Source of the DNA: a virus
DNA: 26,582 nucleotides
IMG/VR virus record: IMGVR_UViG_3300037041_000665
Span: 1 to 26,582 of that record
Direction: 5' to 3' (one strand)
Shown piece by piece: positions 8,735 to 14,645 of the stretch (position 1 is its first letter; every line of letters starts with the position of its first letter). The translations under genes were made by a program, and so were the position numbers. The notes under the pieces were generated by a model that saw nothing but the letters and a program-made list of their open reading frames with translations, did not search any database and was not told the origin of the DNA.

Positions 8735-9152
8735 CTTCTTCTCGTAAGTCTTCTTCTATCTCTTCGGAGTCATCAATGTCAACCACATGGGGCATCGAAT
8801 CACCTGATATAGTTGCTCTGTCATTTCCGTCAGTAAGTTCAAGCACGAATGGCTTGTCGTTGTTCTCCTGCACTGCATTCTGTGGCTTACCATAGATGTA
8901 GGCAAGAACAAGCTCTATGGCTCTCATATTGCCACGGATACCCTCAGAGACTAATCTTGCAATCAGTCCTTCCATGCGAGTGACTCCGTTTATGCTTTTG
9001 TTGAGTTCTATCTCAAGCATATTCTTTAAGTCCTTCTTCTTAGCTTCCCTTAGCTTTTTGACAGCTACTATCCTTGGGTCATCGGGACCTGAGATAGGGA
9101 TGAGGTTTGCTCGGTGGTCGTGCTTGTTTTTGCTTGGCTTTTCTTCGGGCAT
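8721..9152 (-). CDS. terS: Terminase small subunit
   Basis: A 143-residue protein that would recognise the packaging site and regulate the large subunit. The basic N-terminus (EKPSKNKHDHRANL) and helical centre are followed by RGNMRAIELVLAYIYGKP (about 79-96), a pattern seen in small terminases of the kind that lie before terL in Bacteroidota phages. The C-terminus is very acidic and overlaps terL by 14 bases. It is the first gene of the late block. The ATG at 9152 is only 4 bases after a TAAATTTG promoter box, and the next in-frame Met is too far in to be a sensible start, so the message may be leaderless. Divergence between small terminases is high, so position carries much of the call. Confidence 0.88.
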   Translation of the reverse strand: MPEEKPSKNKHDHRANLIPISGPDDPRIVAVKKLREAKKKDLKNMLEIELNKSINGVTRMEGLIARLVSEGIRGNMRAIELVLAYIYGKPQNAVQENNDKPFVLELTDGNDRATISGDSMPHVVDIDDSEEIEEDLREEDEIN

Positions 9153-9156
9153 GAAG

Positions 9157-9187
9157 CAAATTTAGTTCCTAATATTGAATTATGCAA
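9157..9187 (-). promoter_or_regulatory. Late promoter before terS (TTG-N20-TAAATTTG)
   Basis: Read on the minus strand: TTG at 9187-9185, a 20-base spacer, then TAAATTTG at 9164-9157, matching the Bacteroidota -33/-7 elements. Only four bases (CTTC) separate the box from the terS ATG, so transcription should start at or next to the start codon. A 6-bp inverted repeat (9188-9193 with 9206-9211) abuts the -33 box and is followed on the minus strand by TTTT; it might end upstream transcripts or bind a regulator. Confidence 0.65.
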
Positions 9188-9250
9188 AAGAGCCACCATA
9201 AGGCAGCTCTTACACAAAGGAAACTAACTAAAAACGATATACAAATATAC

Positions 9251-9281
9251 TTGTTTTTCGATTTGTTTATGGGTACATTTG
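9251..9281 (+). promoter_or_regulatory. Plus-strand promoter TTG-N20-TACATTTG
   Basis: TTG at 9251-9253, a 20-base spacer and TACATTTG at 9274-9281 give the same architecture as the late promoter, but pointing the other way. It is followed within about 55 bases by a good intrinsic terminator, so it should make a very short RNA. Confidence 0.5.
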
Positions 9282-9287
9282 TGCTGC

Positions 9288-9368
9288 TACTTTTTGTTTT
9301 GCTAAAAGTACTGTTGTTTCTTTATTTGTTTAGCTGCCCTGGGTTGAGAAATCCGGGGCTTTGTTTTT
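9288..9368 (+). ncRNA. Putative small RNA between terS and the accessory block
   Basis: The transcript predicted from the promoter at 9251-9281 would start near 9288 and end at the terminator at 9336-9368, about 80 nt, U-rich in its first half. The same strand carries an open frame (ATG 9182, 62 codons; inner ATG 9270) for a very hydrophobic peptide ending at 9370, but the predicted start lies after both ATGs, so an RNA product fits better. It is antisense to the 3' end of the small membrane gene at 9302-9532 and could regulate it. Prediction only. Confidence 0.35.
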
Positions 9369-9532
9369 AAGTGGTTAGCCTTAAAGTATATTAAGGTTAC
9401 TAAGGATATAACCTGACTTGTAATAAGCTGGACAAAAAGAAACCCCAACATTTCTGCTGGGGTCGACCAAGGGATACTATCCCAAGGGGGGTTCTTCCGA
9501 CCGTGTACCCACGATCCGCTACCTATCTCCAT
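9302..9532 (-). CDS. Small single-pass membrane protein
   Basis: A 76-residue frame starting MEIGSGSWVHGRKNPPW, with one hydrophobic segment (about residues 29-51, MLGFLFVQLITSQVISLV then TLIYF) and a basic tail (RAAKQIKKQQYF). The layout of a short polar N-terminus, one helix and a positively charged C-terminus is seen in small phage membrane proteins such as spanin parts or holin-like proteins, but no family is recognised. It lies downstream of the tRNA-Cys on the same strand, preceded by an A-rich leader (AAACAAAAAACG). A hairpin with a short T-rich tail (9434-9463) falls inside the frame and a plus-strand small RNA overlaps its end, so the region could instead be RNA only. Moderate to low confidence. 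Confidence 0.42.
   Translation of the reverse strand: MEIGSGSWVHGRKNPPWDSIPWSTPAEMLGFLFVQLITSQVISLVTLIYFKANHLKTKPRISQPRAAKQIKKQQYF
9336..9368 (+). terminator. Rho-independent terminator (plus strand)
   Basis: GCCCTGG (9336-9342) pairs with CCGGGGC (9353-9359), seven pairs with one G-U, with a 10-base loop, followed by TTTGTTTTT. Strong for plus-strand transcription. Confidence 0.65.
9434..9463 (-). terminator. Possible minus-strand terminator after tRNA-Cys
   Basis: On the minus strand ACCCCA (9463-9458) pairs with TGGGGT (9447-9442) around a 10-base loop, followed by TTCTTTTTG. It could end transcripts carrying the tRNA. It lies within a possible membrane-protein gene, so either the gene or the terminator reading may be wrong. 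Confidence 0.4.
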
Positions 9533-9585
9533 AGGCTACTACGTTTTTTGTTTAACGTCAGGGGTCGCTGACCTGAGTGCAGTTG

Positions 9586-9656
9586 AGGCTGGAAACGGAT
9601 TCGAACCGATTTAAGCTGATTTGCAGTCAGTCACCTGGCCATTCGGACATCCAGCC
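9586..9656 (-). tRNA. tRNA-Cys (GCA)
   Basis: A 71-base cloverleaf on the minus strand: acceptor GGCTGGA/TCCAGCC (7 bp) with discriminator T, anticodon loop CTGCAAA giving anticodon GCA, and T-loop GGTTCGAATCC. The anticodon stem has an A-C and the T-stem a T-T mismatch, so it is slightly degenerate. CCA is not encoded. A TAACTTTG box (9668-9661, minus strand) ends four bases before the tRNA 5' end and could start the RNA almost at its mature end, though no -33 TTG was found. Phage tRNAs usually compensate for codon-use differences with the host or replace tRNAs cut by defence nucleases. Confidence 0.9.
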
Positions 9657-9665
9657 GTCACAAAG

Positions 9666-9881
9666 TTAGAAAATATCCGTGGGTTGTTCATCGGTATATT
9701 CCAGCTTCTGCTTGAGCCACTGAATGTAAAGGGTGGCATCCATCAGCTCTTCTTCTAAGTGGGTAAGGCGGTCATTGATTTCTGCCTCGTTCCTGCAAAG
9801 GGTAGTGCCGTACTTATTAATGCCTACCTCGGATCGTCTGCGGAACTTAGCAACTACCTGCTCAACTATTTTATCAGTCAT
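9666..9881 (-). CDS. Small MazG-like protein
   Basis: A 71-residue protein with VAKFRRRSEVGINKYGTTL followed by NDRLTHLEEELMDATLYIQW. The spacing of KYGTTL and HLEEELMDA resembles short phage proteins related to MazG-type nucleotide pyrophosphohydrolases, where EExxxD acidic residues bind metal. At 71 residues it holds only one helical pair, so catalysis is uncertain and it may act as a dimer or be inactive. It overlaps the upstream gene by 4 bases and lies just upstream of the tRNA-Cys. Possible role in nucleotide-pool control; resemblance only. Confidence 0.75.
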   Translation of the reverse strand: MTDKIVEQVVAKFRRRSEVGINKYGTTLCRNEAEINDRLTHLEEELMDATLYIQWLKQKLEYTDEQPTDIF

Positions 9882-10048
9882 GACTTTCTCCTCTCCACCC
9901 AGCCGGTGCTGCCGTTAGGGAATACCTGAAGCACTCGCTCGTAGTGGCTAGGGTCGAATATCCTTACTCGGTATTTATCGGGGTTCTTGTTTAGGTCGTG
10001 CTTTTCGGGCTTCTTCTTATCTGCGCCTTCTTGTTTACCGTTCTTCAT
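9878..10048 (-). CDS. Small basic hypothetical protein
   Basis: A 56-residue, very Lys-rich N-terminus (MKNGKQEGADKKKPEKHDLN) followed by YRVRIFDPSHYERVLQVFPN and a basic end. I chose ATG 10048 because it follows an A-rich leader (AAAAAAAAATTAT) and leaves a 16-base gap from the upstream stop; a longer frame starting at 10084 would overlap the upstream gene by 20 bases and adds an unconvincing extension. The VRIFDP...W pattern looks like a small beta domain. No family recognised. Confidence 0.65.
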   Translation of the reverse strand: MKNGKQEGADKKKPEKHDLNKNPDKYRVRIFDPSHYERVLQVFPNGSTGWVERRKS

Positions 10049-10064
10049 ATAATTTTTTTTTACT

Positions 10065-10967
10065 TTATAAATCTCTTGTGTCAAAATTAATCTCTAGTTG
10101 AGTTTCTGTCTTTTCGACTAAATCATTCGTTCCGCAAAATCCATTACACTCAAATAGTGGCTTTACTTCTTGCTCTTTCATATCGCTAATGCATTTTAAA
10201 TCAGGATATTCAGGATGCTTTTTTAAGAAAATAAACTGCCTCCATTTAACGCCAGTTTCTTCAACTGTTTTTTTGGCATCGTTACTTTGATCTTTTAACA
10301 TCGTTACTGGCTCTCCACGCAAAGCAGTTAGCTTGTGTTCCATTTCAGCCATGTTTTCAAACTTATCAGGAAAGTCTTGTTTCATTTTCTGCCAATATCC
10401 TACTCCTCCCTGGACGCATCCAGTTTTAAAACAATTGTTGTTTCTAAAGCCGAATTTGTACATCCTTGGGACTTCAATCCCTGCGTCTTGAACAATTTGC
10501 AAACAATCATCTTTATCATAGCCCATCATTAAAAGCGGATAAATCGGTTTTGCTTTTTGGTGGTTAAGCTTTAATGCATTTGCTCTATTGAATTCTTTTT
10601 TGTCAAATTCAAATCCAAAAACCTGATAGTCGAATTCATTTGAATCCTGCCACTTTTCACGAACTCTTCTTTTTAGTTGAGTTGAACAAATTGCGCCAGT
10701 AGCTACGTTTAGTGACTTATGCTTTTCCCAAACGTCTTGTATGCTTTCATAATCTTTGCCGATTTCAGTAATTACTTCAATTTTCTGTTTATACCATTTT
10801 TCACAATCCTTTTTGAATCTATAGGTATCTTCATCTTCATTTTGAGTGTCAATCATAATTACTCGGCAATTCTTCTTCCCGAATAAATCCAGAGAAATCT
10901 TACAAGCCACGGCAGATGTAATACCTCCACTCCACCAGCATATTATTTTTTTAGTATTAGAATTCAT
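10065..10967 (-). CDS. PP-loop ATPase, PAPS-reductase/adenine nucleotide alpha-hydrolase family
   Basis: A 300-residue enzyme. The N-terminus IICWWSGGITSAVA holds the PP-loop SGGITS (13-18) that binds the ATP or adenylyl phosphates. Further on are a conserved aspartate strand (VIMIDTQNEDED), a central ICSTQLKRR Cys-basic motif near residue 93, NCFKTGCVQGG, and a C-terminal CNGFCG. Family members reduce PAPS/APS or activate substrates by adenylation, including sulfur transfer to tRNA or DNA (DndC-like). Such genes are common in phages and their target is mostly unknown. The three Cys groups could hold an iron-sulfur cluster or carry sulfur. It overlaps the upstream gene by 11 bases. Confident for the fold; the substrate is unknown. 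Confidence 0.88.
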   Translation of the reverse strand: MNSNTKKIICWWSGGITSAVACKISLDLFGKKNCRVIMIDTQNEDEDTYRFKKDCEKWYKQKIEVITEIGKDYESIQDVWEKHKSLNVATGAICSTQLKRRVREKWQDSNEFDYQVFGFEFDKKEFNRANALKLNHQKAKPIYPLLMMGYDKDDCLQIVQDAGIEVPRMYKFGFRNNNCFKTGCVQGGVGYWQKMKQDFPDKFENMAEMEHKLTALRGEPVTMLKDQSNDAKKTVEETGVKWRQFIFLKKHPEYPDLKCISDMKEQEVKPLFECNGFCGTNDLVEKTETQLEINFDTRDL

Positions 10968-11259
10968 CTGATTTCAGGTCTTTAAGTTCGTACTCGTCAC
11001 TTGTTAGCTGAACGCTAAGGCCTCTATGGAGGTCAAGCCATAATATCTCTTTTCTAGCCATAGCCATAGTCCAGCCCATCTTCTTTGCTGCGTACTTTAT
11101 AGCCCAAGCTGTCCATTCTTGGCTTTGATCCATAGTTATCTTGTATTCAAGAAACTTCTCGAATGGCATCTCCGTGGCTTGCTCGAAGGTAAGCCCTACA
11201 AGCTCGTACTGCTTGCCTAGGAGTTCCTTTATCAGGAGGCGTAGTTTAGATTCCTTCAT
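10957..11259 (-). CDS. Hypothetical helical protein
   Basis: A 100-residue protein, predicted mainly helical, starting MKESKLRLLIKELLGKQYEL and containing two Trp-rich stretches (EWTAWAIKYAAKKMGWTMAM and EILWLDLH). It overlaps the upstream gene by 4 bases and the PP-loop gene by 11, so the three are probably translated together. No motif recognised; a small partner of one of its neighbours is possible. Confidence 0.75.
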   Translation of the reverse strand: MKESKLRLLIKELLGKQYELVGLTFEQATEMPFEKFLEYKITMDQSQEWTAWAIKYAAKKMGWTMAMARKEILWLDLHRGLSVQLTSDEYELKDLKSDEF

Positions 11260-11855
11260 GAGTTCCTAATTGATTGGATTTTCTGAATAACCTCATCTAA
11301 ATCATCTTCCTGAATGTACACATACTCTCCGTCTTCAATATCTTTTATACGCAAATAATCATCTTCATAGAAATATCTATTGCGCCCTACTACCCATTCG
11401 CTAGGATCTTCCTTAACCAGGGTGTATCCGAGTTCCTTGGCCTTCTTTTTTAAAGCGTTAAGTCCGTCTAAATCTGCTTCTGCAAGTAATTCGTTTATGA
11501 TTGGGCTATCATATTCTCTTGCTTTGCCTTGCTCTCGCTTCCAATGGTTGTAGATGTGGTACTCAAACTCGGCACGGGAAATTTGGTCAATGTGCATCAT
11601 ATGCTTGCAAGCTGAGTCCCAAGCGTTTATACCTTTTTTATTGCCATCACAGTTTGAAATCCAATCGTATTCAATTGCGAAAGGTATTCTGCCTAAATTA
11701 TTTTCAAACCACTCCCAGCCCTTATCATACCCCTCTACTCGCCAATATTCGGGTAGTTCGGCACGGATGTATATGTCAGGATAGTCATGCAGGGCAGCTT
11801 CCCAAAGTGTAGGTAAGTTGTGTCTTTGCCCAGTAGGCAGATGTATTAGTTCCAT
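11256..11855 (-). CDS. Hypothetical protein, 199 residues
   Basis: Starts MELIHLPTGQRHNLPTLWEA, continues with several Trp/Tyr-rich patches (EYWRVEGYDKGWEWFENNL; EYDWISNCDGNKKGINAWDS) and ends with a highly acidic section (YVYIQEDDLDEVIQKIQSI). It is soluble and has no membrane segment. The aromatic-rich middle with scattered His/Cys might be a small enzymatic or DNA-mimic domain, but nothing diagnostic is visible. It lies second in the leftward accessory operon, 4 bases after the previous stop. Confidence 0.75.
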   Translation of the reverse strand: MELIHLPTGQRHNLPTLWEAALHDYPDIYIRAELPEYWRVEGYDKGWEWFENNLGRIPFAIEYDWISNCDGNKKGINAWDSACKHMMHIDQISRAEFEYHIYNHWKREQGKAREYDSPIINELLAEADLDGLNALKKKAKELGYTLVKEDPSEWVVGRNRYFYEDDYLRIKDIEDGEYVYIQEDDLDEVIQKIQSIRNS

Positions 11856-11859
11856 AAGC

Positions 11860-12069
11860 TTATAAGTCGATTAAATCTGTCTTCGGCACTTTCCTATGCA
11901 ATACAATTGCATCAGTAGCCTGGCTAGAAGGTTTAACATCCTTATCGATTATGAAGCCGATAAGATTAATAATGTCCTGCACGGTAGATCCAGCAGGAAG
12001 CTCGACTGAAAACTTAGTTTCAGGAGTACGGATAGACACGCTAATGTGCTTCTCAAGTGTTTCGCTCAT
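11860..12069 (-). CDS. Small protein with possible beta-grasp (ubiquitin-like) pattern
   Basis: A 69-residue protein, first gene of the accessory operon. The sequence HISVSIRTPETKFSVELPAG then STVQDIINLIGFI follows the order strand-turn-strand-helix typical of beta-grasp folds, with the LPAGSTVQDI turn at the strand-helix junction. It lacks a C-terminal Gly-Gly, so it would not be a conjugated modifier. The match is a pattern impression only. The leader ACTAACTAAAACAACATG is A-rich, and a possible promoter lies at 12089-12117. Confidence 0.75.
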   Translation of the reverse strand: MSETLEKHISVSIRTPETKFSVELPAGSTVQDIINLIGFIIDKDVKPSSQATDAIVLHRKVPKTDLIDL

Positions 12070-12088
12070 GTTGTTTTAGTTAGTAGGC

Positions 12089-12117
12089 GCAAGATACAAA
12101 CTTTCTGCAAAAGTCAA
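12089..12117 (-). promoter_or_regulatory. Possible promoter of accessory operon (TTG-N18-TATCTTGC)
   Basis: On the minus strand TTG (12117-12115), 18 bases, then TATCTTGC (12096-12089). The -7 box is one T short of TAnnTTTGC, so the match is imperfect, but the position, about 20 bases before the ATG at 12069 with an A-rich leader, is right. Confidence 0.35.
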
Positions 12118-12164
12118 CTTTGTTCAGTAAAAAAAAAATATACCCTACCCCTGATATATACAAA

Positions 12165-12173
12165 TGTGGATAA
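12165..12173 (-). promoter_or_regulatory. Perfect DnaA box TTATCCACA
   Basis: The plus strand reads TGTGGATAA, so the minus strand carries the consensus DnaA box. A weaker relative (CTATCCACC) lies at 12636-12644. The phage also encodes a protein with the DnaA DNA-binding domain (23481-23951), which makes a functional site more plausible. Confidence 0.45.
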
Positions 12174-12430
12174 TTTACAGAAGTGAAAGTTTGTCTTACA
12201 ACTGTCTGGTCATCGTGTAGAAACCTCCATAAGAAACTAAACCACAATAGCTTATCCGTGTAGAAAACACCGAACCTTTAGAATTAGATTTGAATTACAC
12301 TAAAACTAACTTATTAAACAATTCAAAAATTAGCCTCTAAAGAACCATTCTGACCTACTTTCTGCGGAAAACTTTGAAAGAAAAAGCTTGGAAGTTAGTT
12401 TCGACCTTCTATATTGAATATATAATAGTT

Positions 12431-12486
12431 ATATTACTATTAATACTATTACTATTAATAAGATATTACTATTAATACTATTACTA
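12431..12486. repeat. 24-bp perfect direct repeat in AT-rich tract
   Basis: Two identical 24-bp copies at 12431-12454 and 12463-12486, period 32, built from ATTACTATTAATACTATTAC and flanked by TATATAATAG and AAATATATATA. The whole tract 12410-12505 is over 85% AT and is made of ACTATTA/TTACTA triplet-like units. It has the look of a DNA-unwinding element. Confidence 0.8.
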
Positions 12487-13108
12487 GTAAATATATATAT
12501 TGTCCGATTTTGCTTTTTTTGAGTGAAATCAGCATAGTTTGGTTAGCCTTGTGTTGGAAAGGTGTTTTTCAAAAAGTTGGTGGGTAAGGAAAGAATCTGC
12601 CCTCTAAAGGCTTCAAATAATCTGAGGCATACAATCTATCCACCCAGCATAGTTCGTTCGTTACATCGCATCTAAACACCATTAGCGTTTATGTGGAGGA
12701 CCATGGAGACACCAGCTTGCTTTCCCCAAGAGTTGTCGGAGGGAAGAGAATATAGTATGGTTTGTTTTGTCTTGTGTTAGATAGATTGAGTATTATGGAG
12801 ATGGGGGAACTCCCACCCCCCTGGTCAAAACTGCGCGGGTTGTGACATATTGGCGGGTCGTATCGTTTCTGTAGTTGTTAGTTTTTTATTGGAGGGAGAC
12901 GGTTGGCGGAACTCAAACAGCCCTATCAATTTAAACAGCTCAAACAAGCCTATAAACAAGCCAATAAGAAAGCCCGTAAACACTCAAGCCCGTATCGTCT
13001 CATTTAAGGCACTTTTAAAGCCCTCTAAGCCACGTTAACCTATCGAGCCATACCAATGTACCAAACGAAGTGAAATAAGCGCTTGTAACGGCTTAAAATA
13101 GGCCAAAC

Positions 13109-13129
13109 AAAAAAGGTCCACAAAGGACC
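13109..13129 (-). terminator. Terminator of the CCGG-rich operon
   Basis: On the minus strand GGTCC (13129-13125) and GGACC (13119-13115) enclose a 5-base loop and are followed by six T. Located about 57 bases after the stop of the gene at 13186, it should end transcription of the five-gene leftward operon. Confidence 0.75.
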
Positions 13130-13139
13130 AAACAATAAA

Positions 13140-13163
13140 GCCCGGCTAACTTAATAACCGGGC
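13140..13163 (-). terminator. Additional hairpin ahead of the terminator
   Basis: GCCCGG (13140-13145) pairs with CCGGGC (13158-13163) around a 12-base loop, followed on the minus strand by TTTATTGTTT. It gives a tandem arrangement with the stronger terminator at 13109-13129. Confidence 0.5.
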
Positions 13164-13185
13164 CCAACAAATAAAGCTTGTAATA

Positions 13186-13941
13186 CTACATTATTACGAA
13201 ACCGGACTCCTTTACCTTTCGCGCGCGCCCTTTCGCTTTCAGTCCTAAAATTGTGGACCTGTTGTTAATCATTACAAGGTCTGAAGCGTCGCCGTCTAAA
13301 ACAGGCCGGCCCATGTATTCAGCCGGTAACGTCTTATAAAACACGGCCGCAATATTAGCGCCTAAGCTTAAAGCTTCCAGGCATTCAGCTTCATTTGTTT
13401 CTGAACGGCTGAAAGTTAGAACGTAATTAGTCCCGGCATATTTGCGGACCTTTCCGATTAACTTTGTATAATCATAAAATAAGATATTCGGCATGGCTTC
13501 CAGGATATCGATCCCGGTCCTATTTTTTATAATTGCTACAAAATCCAGGTCGCTGGTCCCGTTTAAACGTACGGCTATTTTTTCTCCTTTCTTTGCGGCT
13601 TTCTTATTAATTGCCTGTAGCTCGTTTAATATCTTATTAATGAAGCCGGCCCGCTCGTTAAGATAGTATTCAGTGCGCTCTATTCGGGACCTTTGTACAC
13701 TATTGAAAGCACCTTTACCGGACGTATTTAAACAAAGTTTAATGCATTCAGCTGTTGCGGCCGGGCATATGTTTATTTTCTTACTATTTTGATCCGCCGG
13801 GCTTAAATATAAAATAAAGCTTTCAATATCATTTTTTTTCGTTTTTTCATTTGTGAACCCTGGGCTTAAAAGTTTACGGCCTTTAAACATGTTTGCGTAA
13901 TTGGTTGCGGCATTGGTTGCGGCATTGGTGGAAATATTCAT
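13186..13941 (-). CDS. Gp88-like phage/plasmid protein of unknown function
   Basis: A 251-residue protein. It begins with a duplicated NAATNAATN, then SFILYLSPADQNSKKINICP and a three-Cys group C59, C66, C70. Conserved-looking blocks follow: RLNGTSD (125-131), FYDYTK (155-160), TNYVLTFSRSE (171-181), DGDASD (216-221) and GLKAKG (233-238). This order of blocks matches, from memory, a family in actinophages (Gp88) and Bacteroidota phages and plasmids with no settled function. The Cys trio could bind a metal and the Asp-rich blocks could be catalytic. Base use differs from other genes: GCC, GGC, CCG and CCGG abound. It is last in a five-gene leftward operon, with a leader identical to that of the gene at 14167. 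Confidence 0.82.
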   Translation of the reverse strand: MNISTNAATNAATNYANMFKGRKLLSPGFTNEKTKKNDIESFILYLSPADQNSKKINICPAATAECIKLCLNTSGKGAFNSVQRSRIERTEYYLNERAGFINKILNELQAINKKAAKKGEKIAVRLNGTSDLDFVAIIKNRTGIDILEAMPNILFYDYTKLIGKVRKYAGTNYVLTFSRSETNEAECLEALSLGANIAAVFYKTLPAEYMGRPVLDGDASDLVMINNRSTILGLKAKGRARKVKESGFVIM

Positions 13942-13972
13942 ATCGTTTTTAGTTTATTAGTTTAAATTAAGT

Positions 13973-14167
13973 TTATACGGTCCAATTTTTACAAGCTTTC
14001 CGGCTTGCATAAAACTTTTTAAAATTGCCGCTATATTTTAAGCTCAGATCGTTTATAGCCCGTTCAATAGCCCGCAAATATTCATAGTTACTAAAATAAC
14101 TAGACCGGTCTACCTGTTCAAAAGTTAATAATTTACCGTCAAATTTTGCATTTATAAAAGTTTTCAT
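13973..14167 (-). CDS. Small hypothetical protein
   Basis: A 64-residue protein, MKTFINAKFDGKLLTFEQVD..., with a basic C-terminal half (KKFYASRKACKNW). Leader ACTAAAAACGATATG matches the one before the next gene. The spacing to the neighbours (31 and 20 bases) is regular. Composition is like the other genes of the CCGG-rich operon. No domain recognised; a small DNA- or RNA-binding protein is possible from charge alone. Confidence 0.65.
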   Translation of the reverse strand: MKTFINAKFDGKLLTFEQVDRSSYFSNYEYLRAIERAINDLSLKYSGNFKKFYASRKACKNWTV

Positions 14168-14187
14168 ATCGTTTTTAGTTTATTGGT

Positions 14188-14361
14188 TTACTCGTTTATC
14201 AAAATTTTAGTGCTAACAAATTTAGCGCCGGTCCTTTGCATGTATAATATGTAGTTATTCATATGGTCCTCATCATTAAAAGGCTTTATGTACATTTTAT
14301 ACTTTCCATATCGATCGTAAAGTACAAAACTTGCAAGTATCAAATTTTCGGTTGGTTGCAT
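14188..14361 (-). CDS. Small hypothetical protein (57 residues)
   Basis: ATG 14361 to TAA at 14188. It begins MQPTENLILASFVLYDRYGK and continues KYKMYIKPFNDEDHMNNYIL, ending KILINE. The start lies 3 bases after the stop of the upstream gene, and the end is followed by the leader of the next, so it fills the gap exactly. Alternating hydrophobic and charged residues suggest a small beta-rich fold. No family recognised. Confidence 0.6.
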   Translation of the reverse strand: MQPTENLILASFVLYDRYGKYKMYIKPFNDEDHMNNYILYMQRTGAKFVSTKILINE

Positions 14362-14364
14362 GGC

Positions 14365-14634
14365 TTAAGAATTTAAAAGGTTGCTGTATTTATAGCCGGA
14401 TCTATAAACATTGCCGGCCCGGTCCTTTTTATAAATTGGTATAATTTTACCGGCTATTTCACCTGGGAGCCCGGATAAAGTAATTGTAACAAGCCCGCCG
14501 GCCTCGTTTAAAAATAGCCCGTTCAATTGTTTGAAATTTTGGATCTGAATATTCATAGCTACCTTTTTGTTAAATTGACTTTCTTTATTGATAGCCCGGT
14601 GAAATTTGAAATAATGATCAATTAAGTTTTTCAT
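14365..14634 (-). CDS. Small hypothetical protein (89 residues)
   Basis: Starts MKNLIDHYFKFHRAINKESQ; a later ATG (MNIQIQNFKQLNGLFL) at about residue 27 is an alternative start and would leave the better-looking domain (GLFLNEAGGLVTITLSGLPG; KIIPIYKKDRAGNVYR). The first start follows an A-rich leader (TTTTAAAAC), which I prefer. The second half looks like a compact beta domain (GLPGEIAGKIIPIYKKDRAG). CCGG-rich like its neighbours. No family recognised. Confidence 0.65.
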   Translation of the reverse strand: MKNLIDHYFKFHRAINKESQFNKKVAMNIQIQNFKQLNGLFLNEAGGLVTITLSGLPGEIAGKIIPIYKKDRAGNVYRSGYKYSNLLNS

Positions 14635-14645
14635 GTTTTAAAATT

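Larger units (their letters stand above)
12070..13185. other. 1.1-kb region without a convincing gene
   Basis: Between two leftward operons. From left to right it holds the weak promoter of the accessory operon, a poly-A run, a perfect DnaA box (12165-12173), a very AT-rich tract with a 24-bp direct repeat (12431-12486), a GC-richer stretch (12540-12850) with possible local hairpins (e.g. GGGGGAACTCCCACCCCC near 12805), a tract with repeated AAACAAGCC-type units (12940-12980) and two terminator hairpins for the operon to its right. Only frames below about 60 codons with poor composition are present. A replication origin or a structured RNA could lie here. Confidence 0.6.

Noticed and set aside
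12285-12292. TAGATTTG as a plus-strand promoter in the noncoding region.
   Set aside because: No TTG at 18-20 bases upstream and no gene or terminator suitably placed downstream.
12903-13007. A 34-codon plus-strand frame from TTG (AELKQPYQFKQLKQAYKQAN...) after GGAGGG.
   Set aside because: Very short, non-ATG start, repeats of AAACAAGCC explain the helix-like pattern, and Shine-Dalgarno sites are not used elsewhere here.
12850-13038. A 62-codon plus-strand frame in the noncoding region.
   Set aside because: Low-complexity Asn/Lys/Pro composition, no leader, no neighbour coupling.
14217-14224. TAAATTTG (minus strand) as a promoter for the gene at 14167.
   Set aside because: It lies inside the 57-residue gene at 14188-14361 and has no -33 element.
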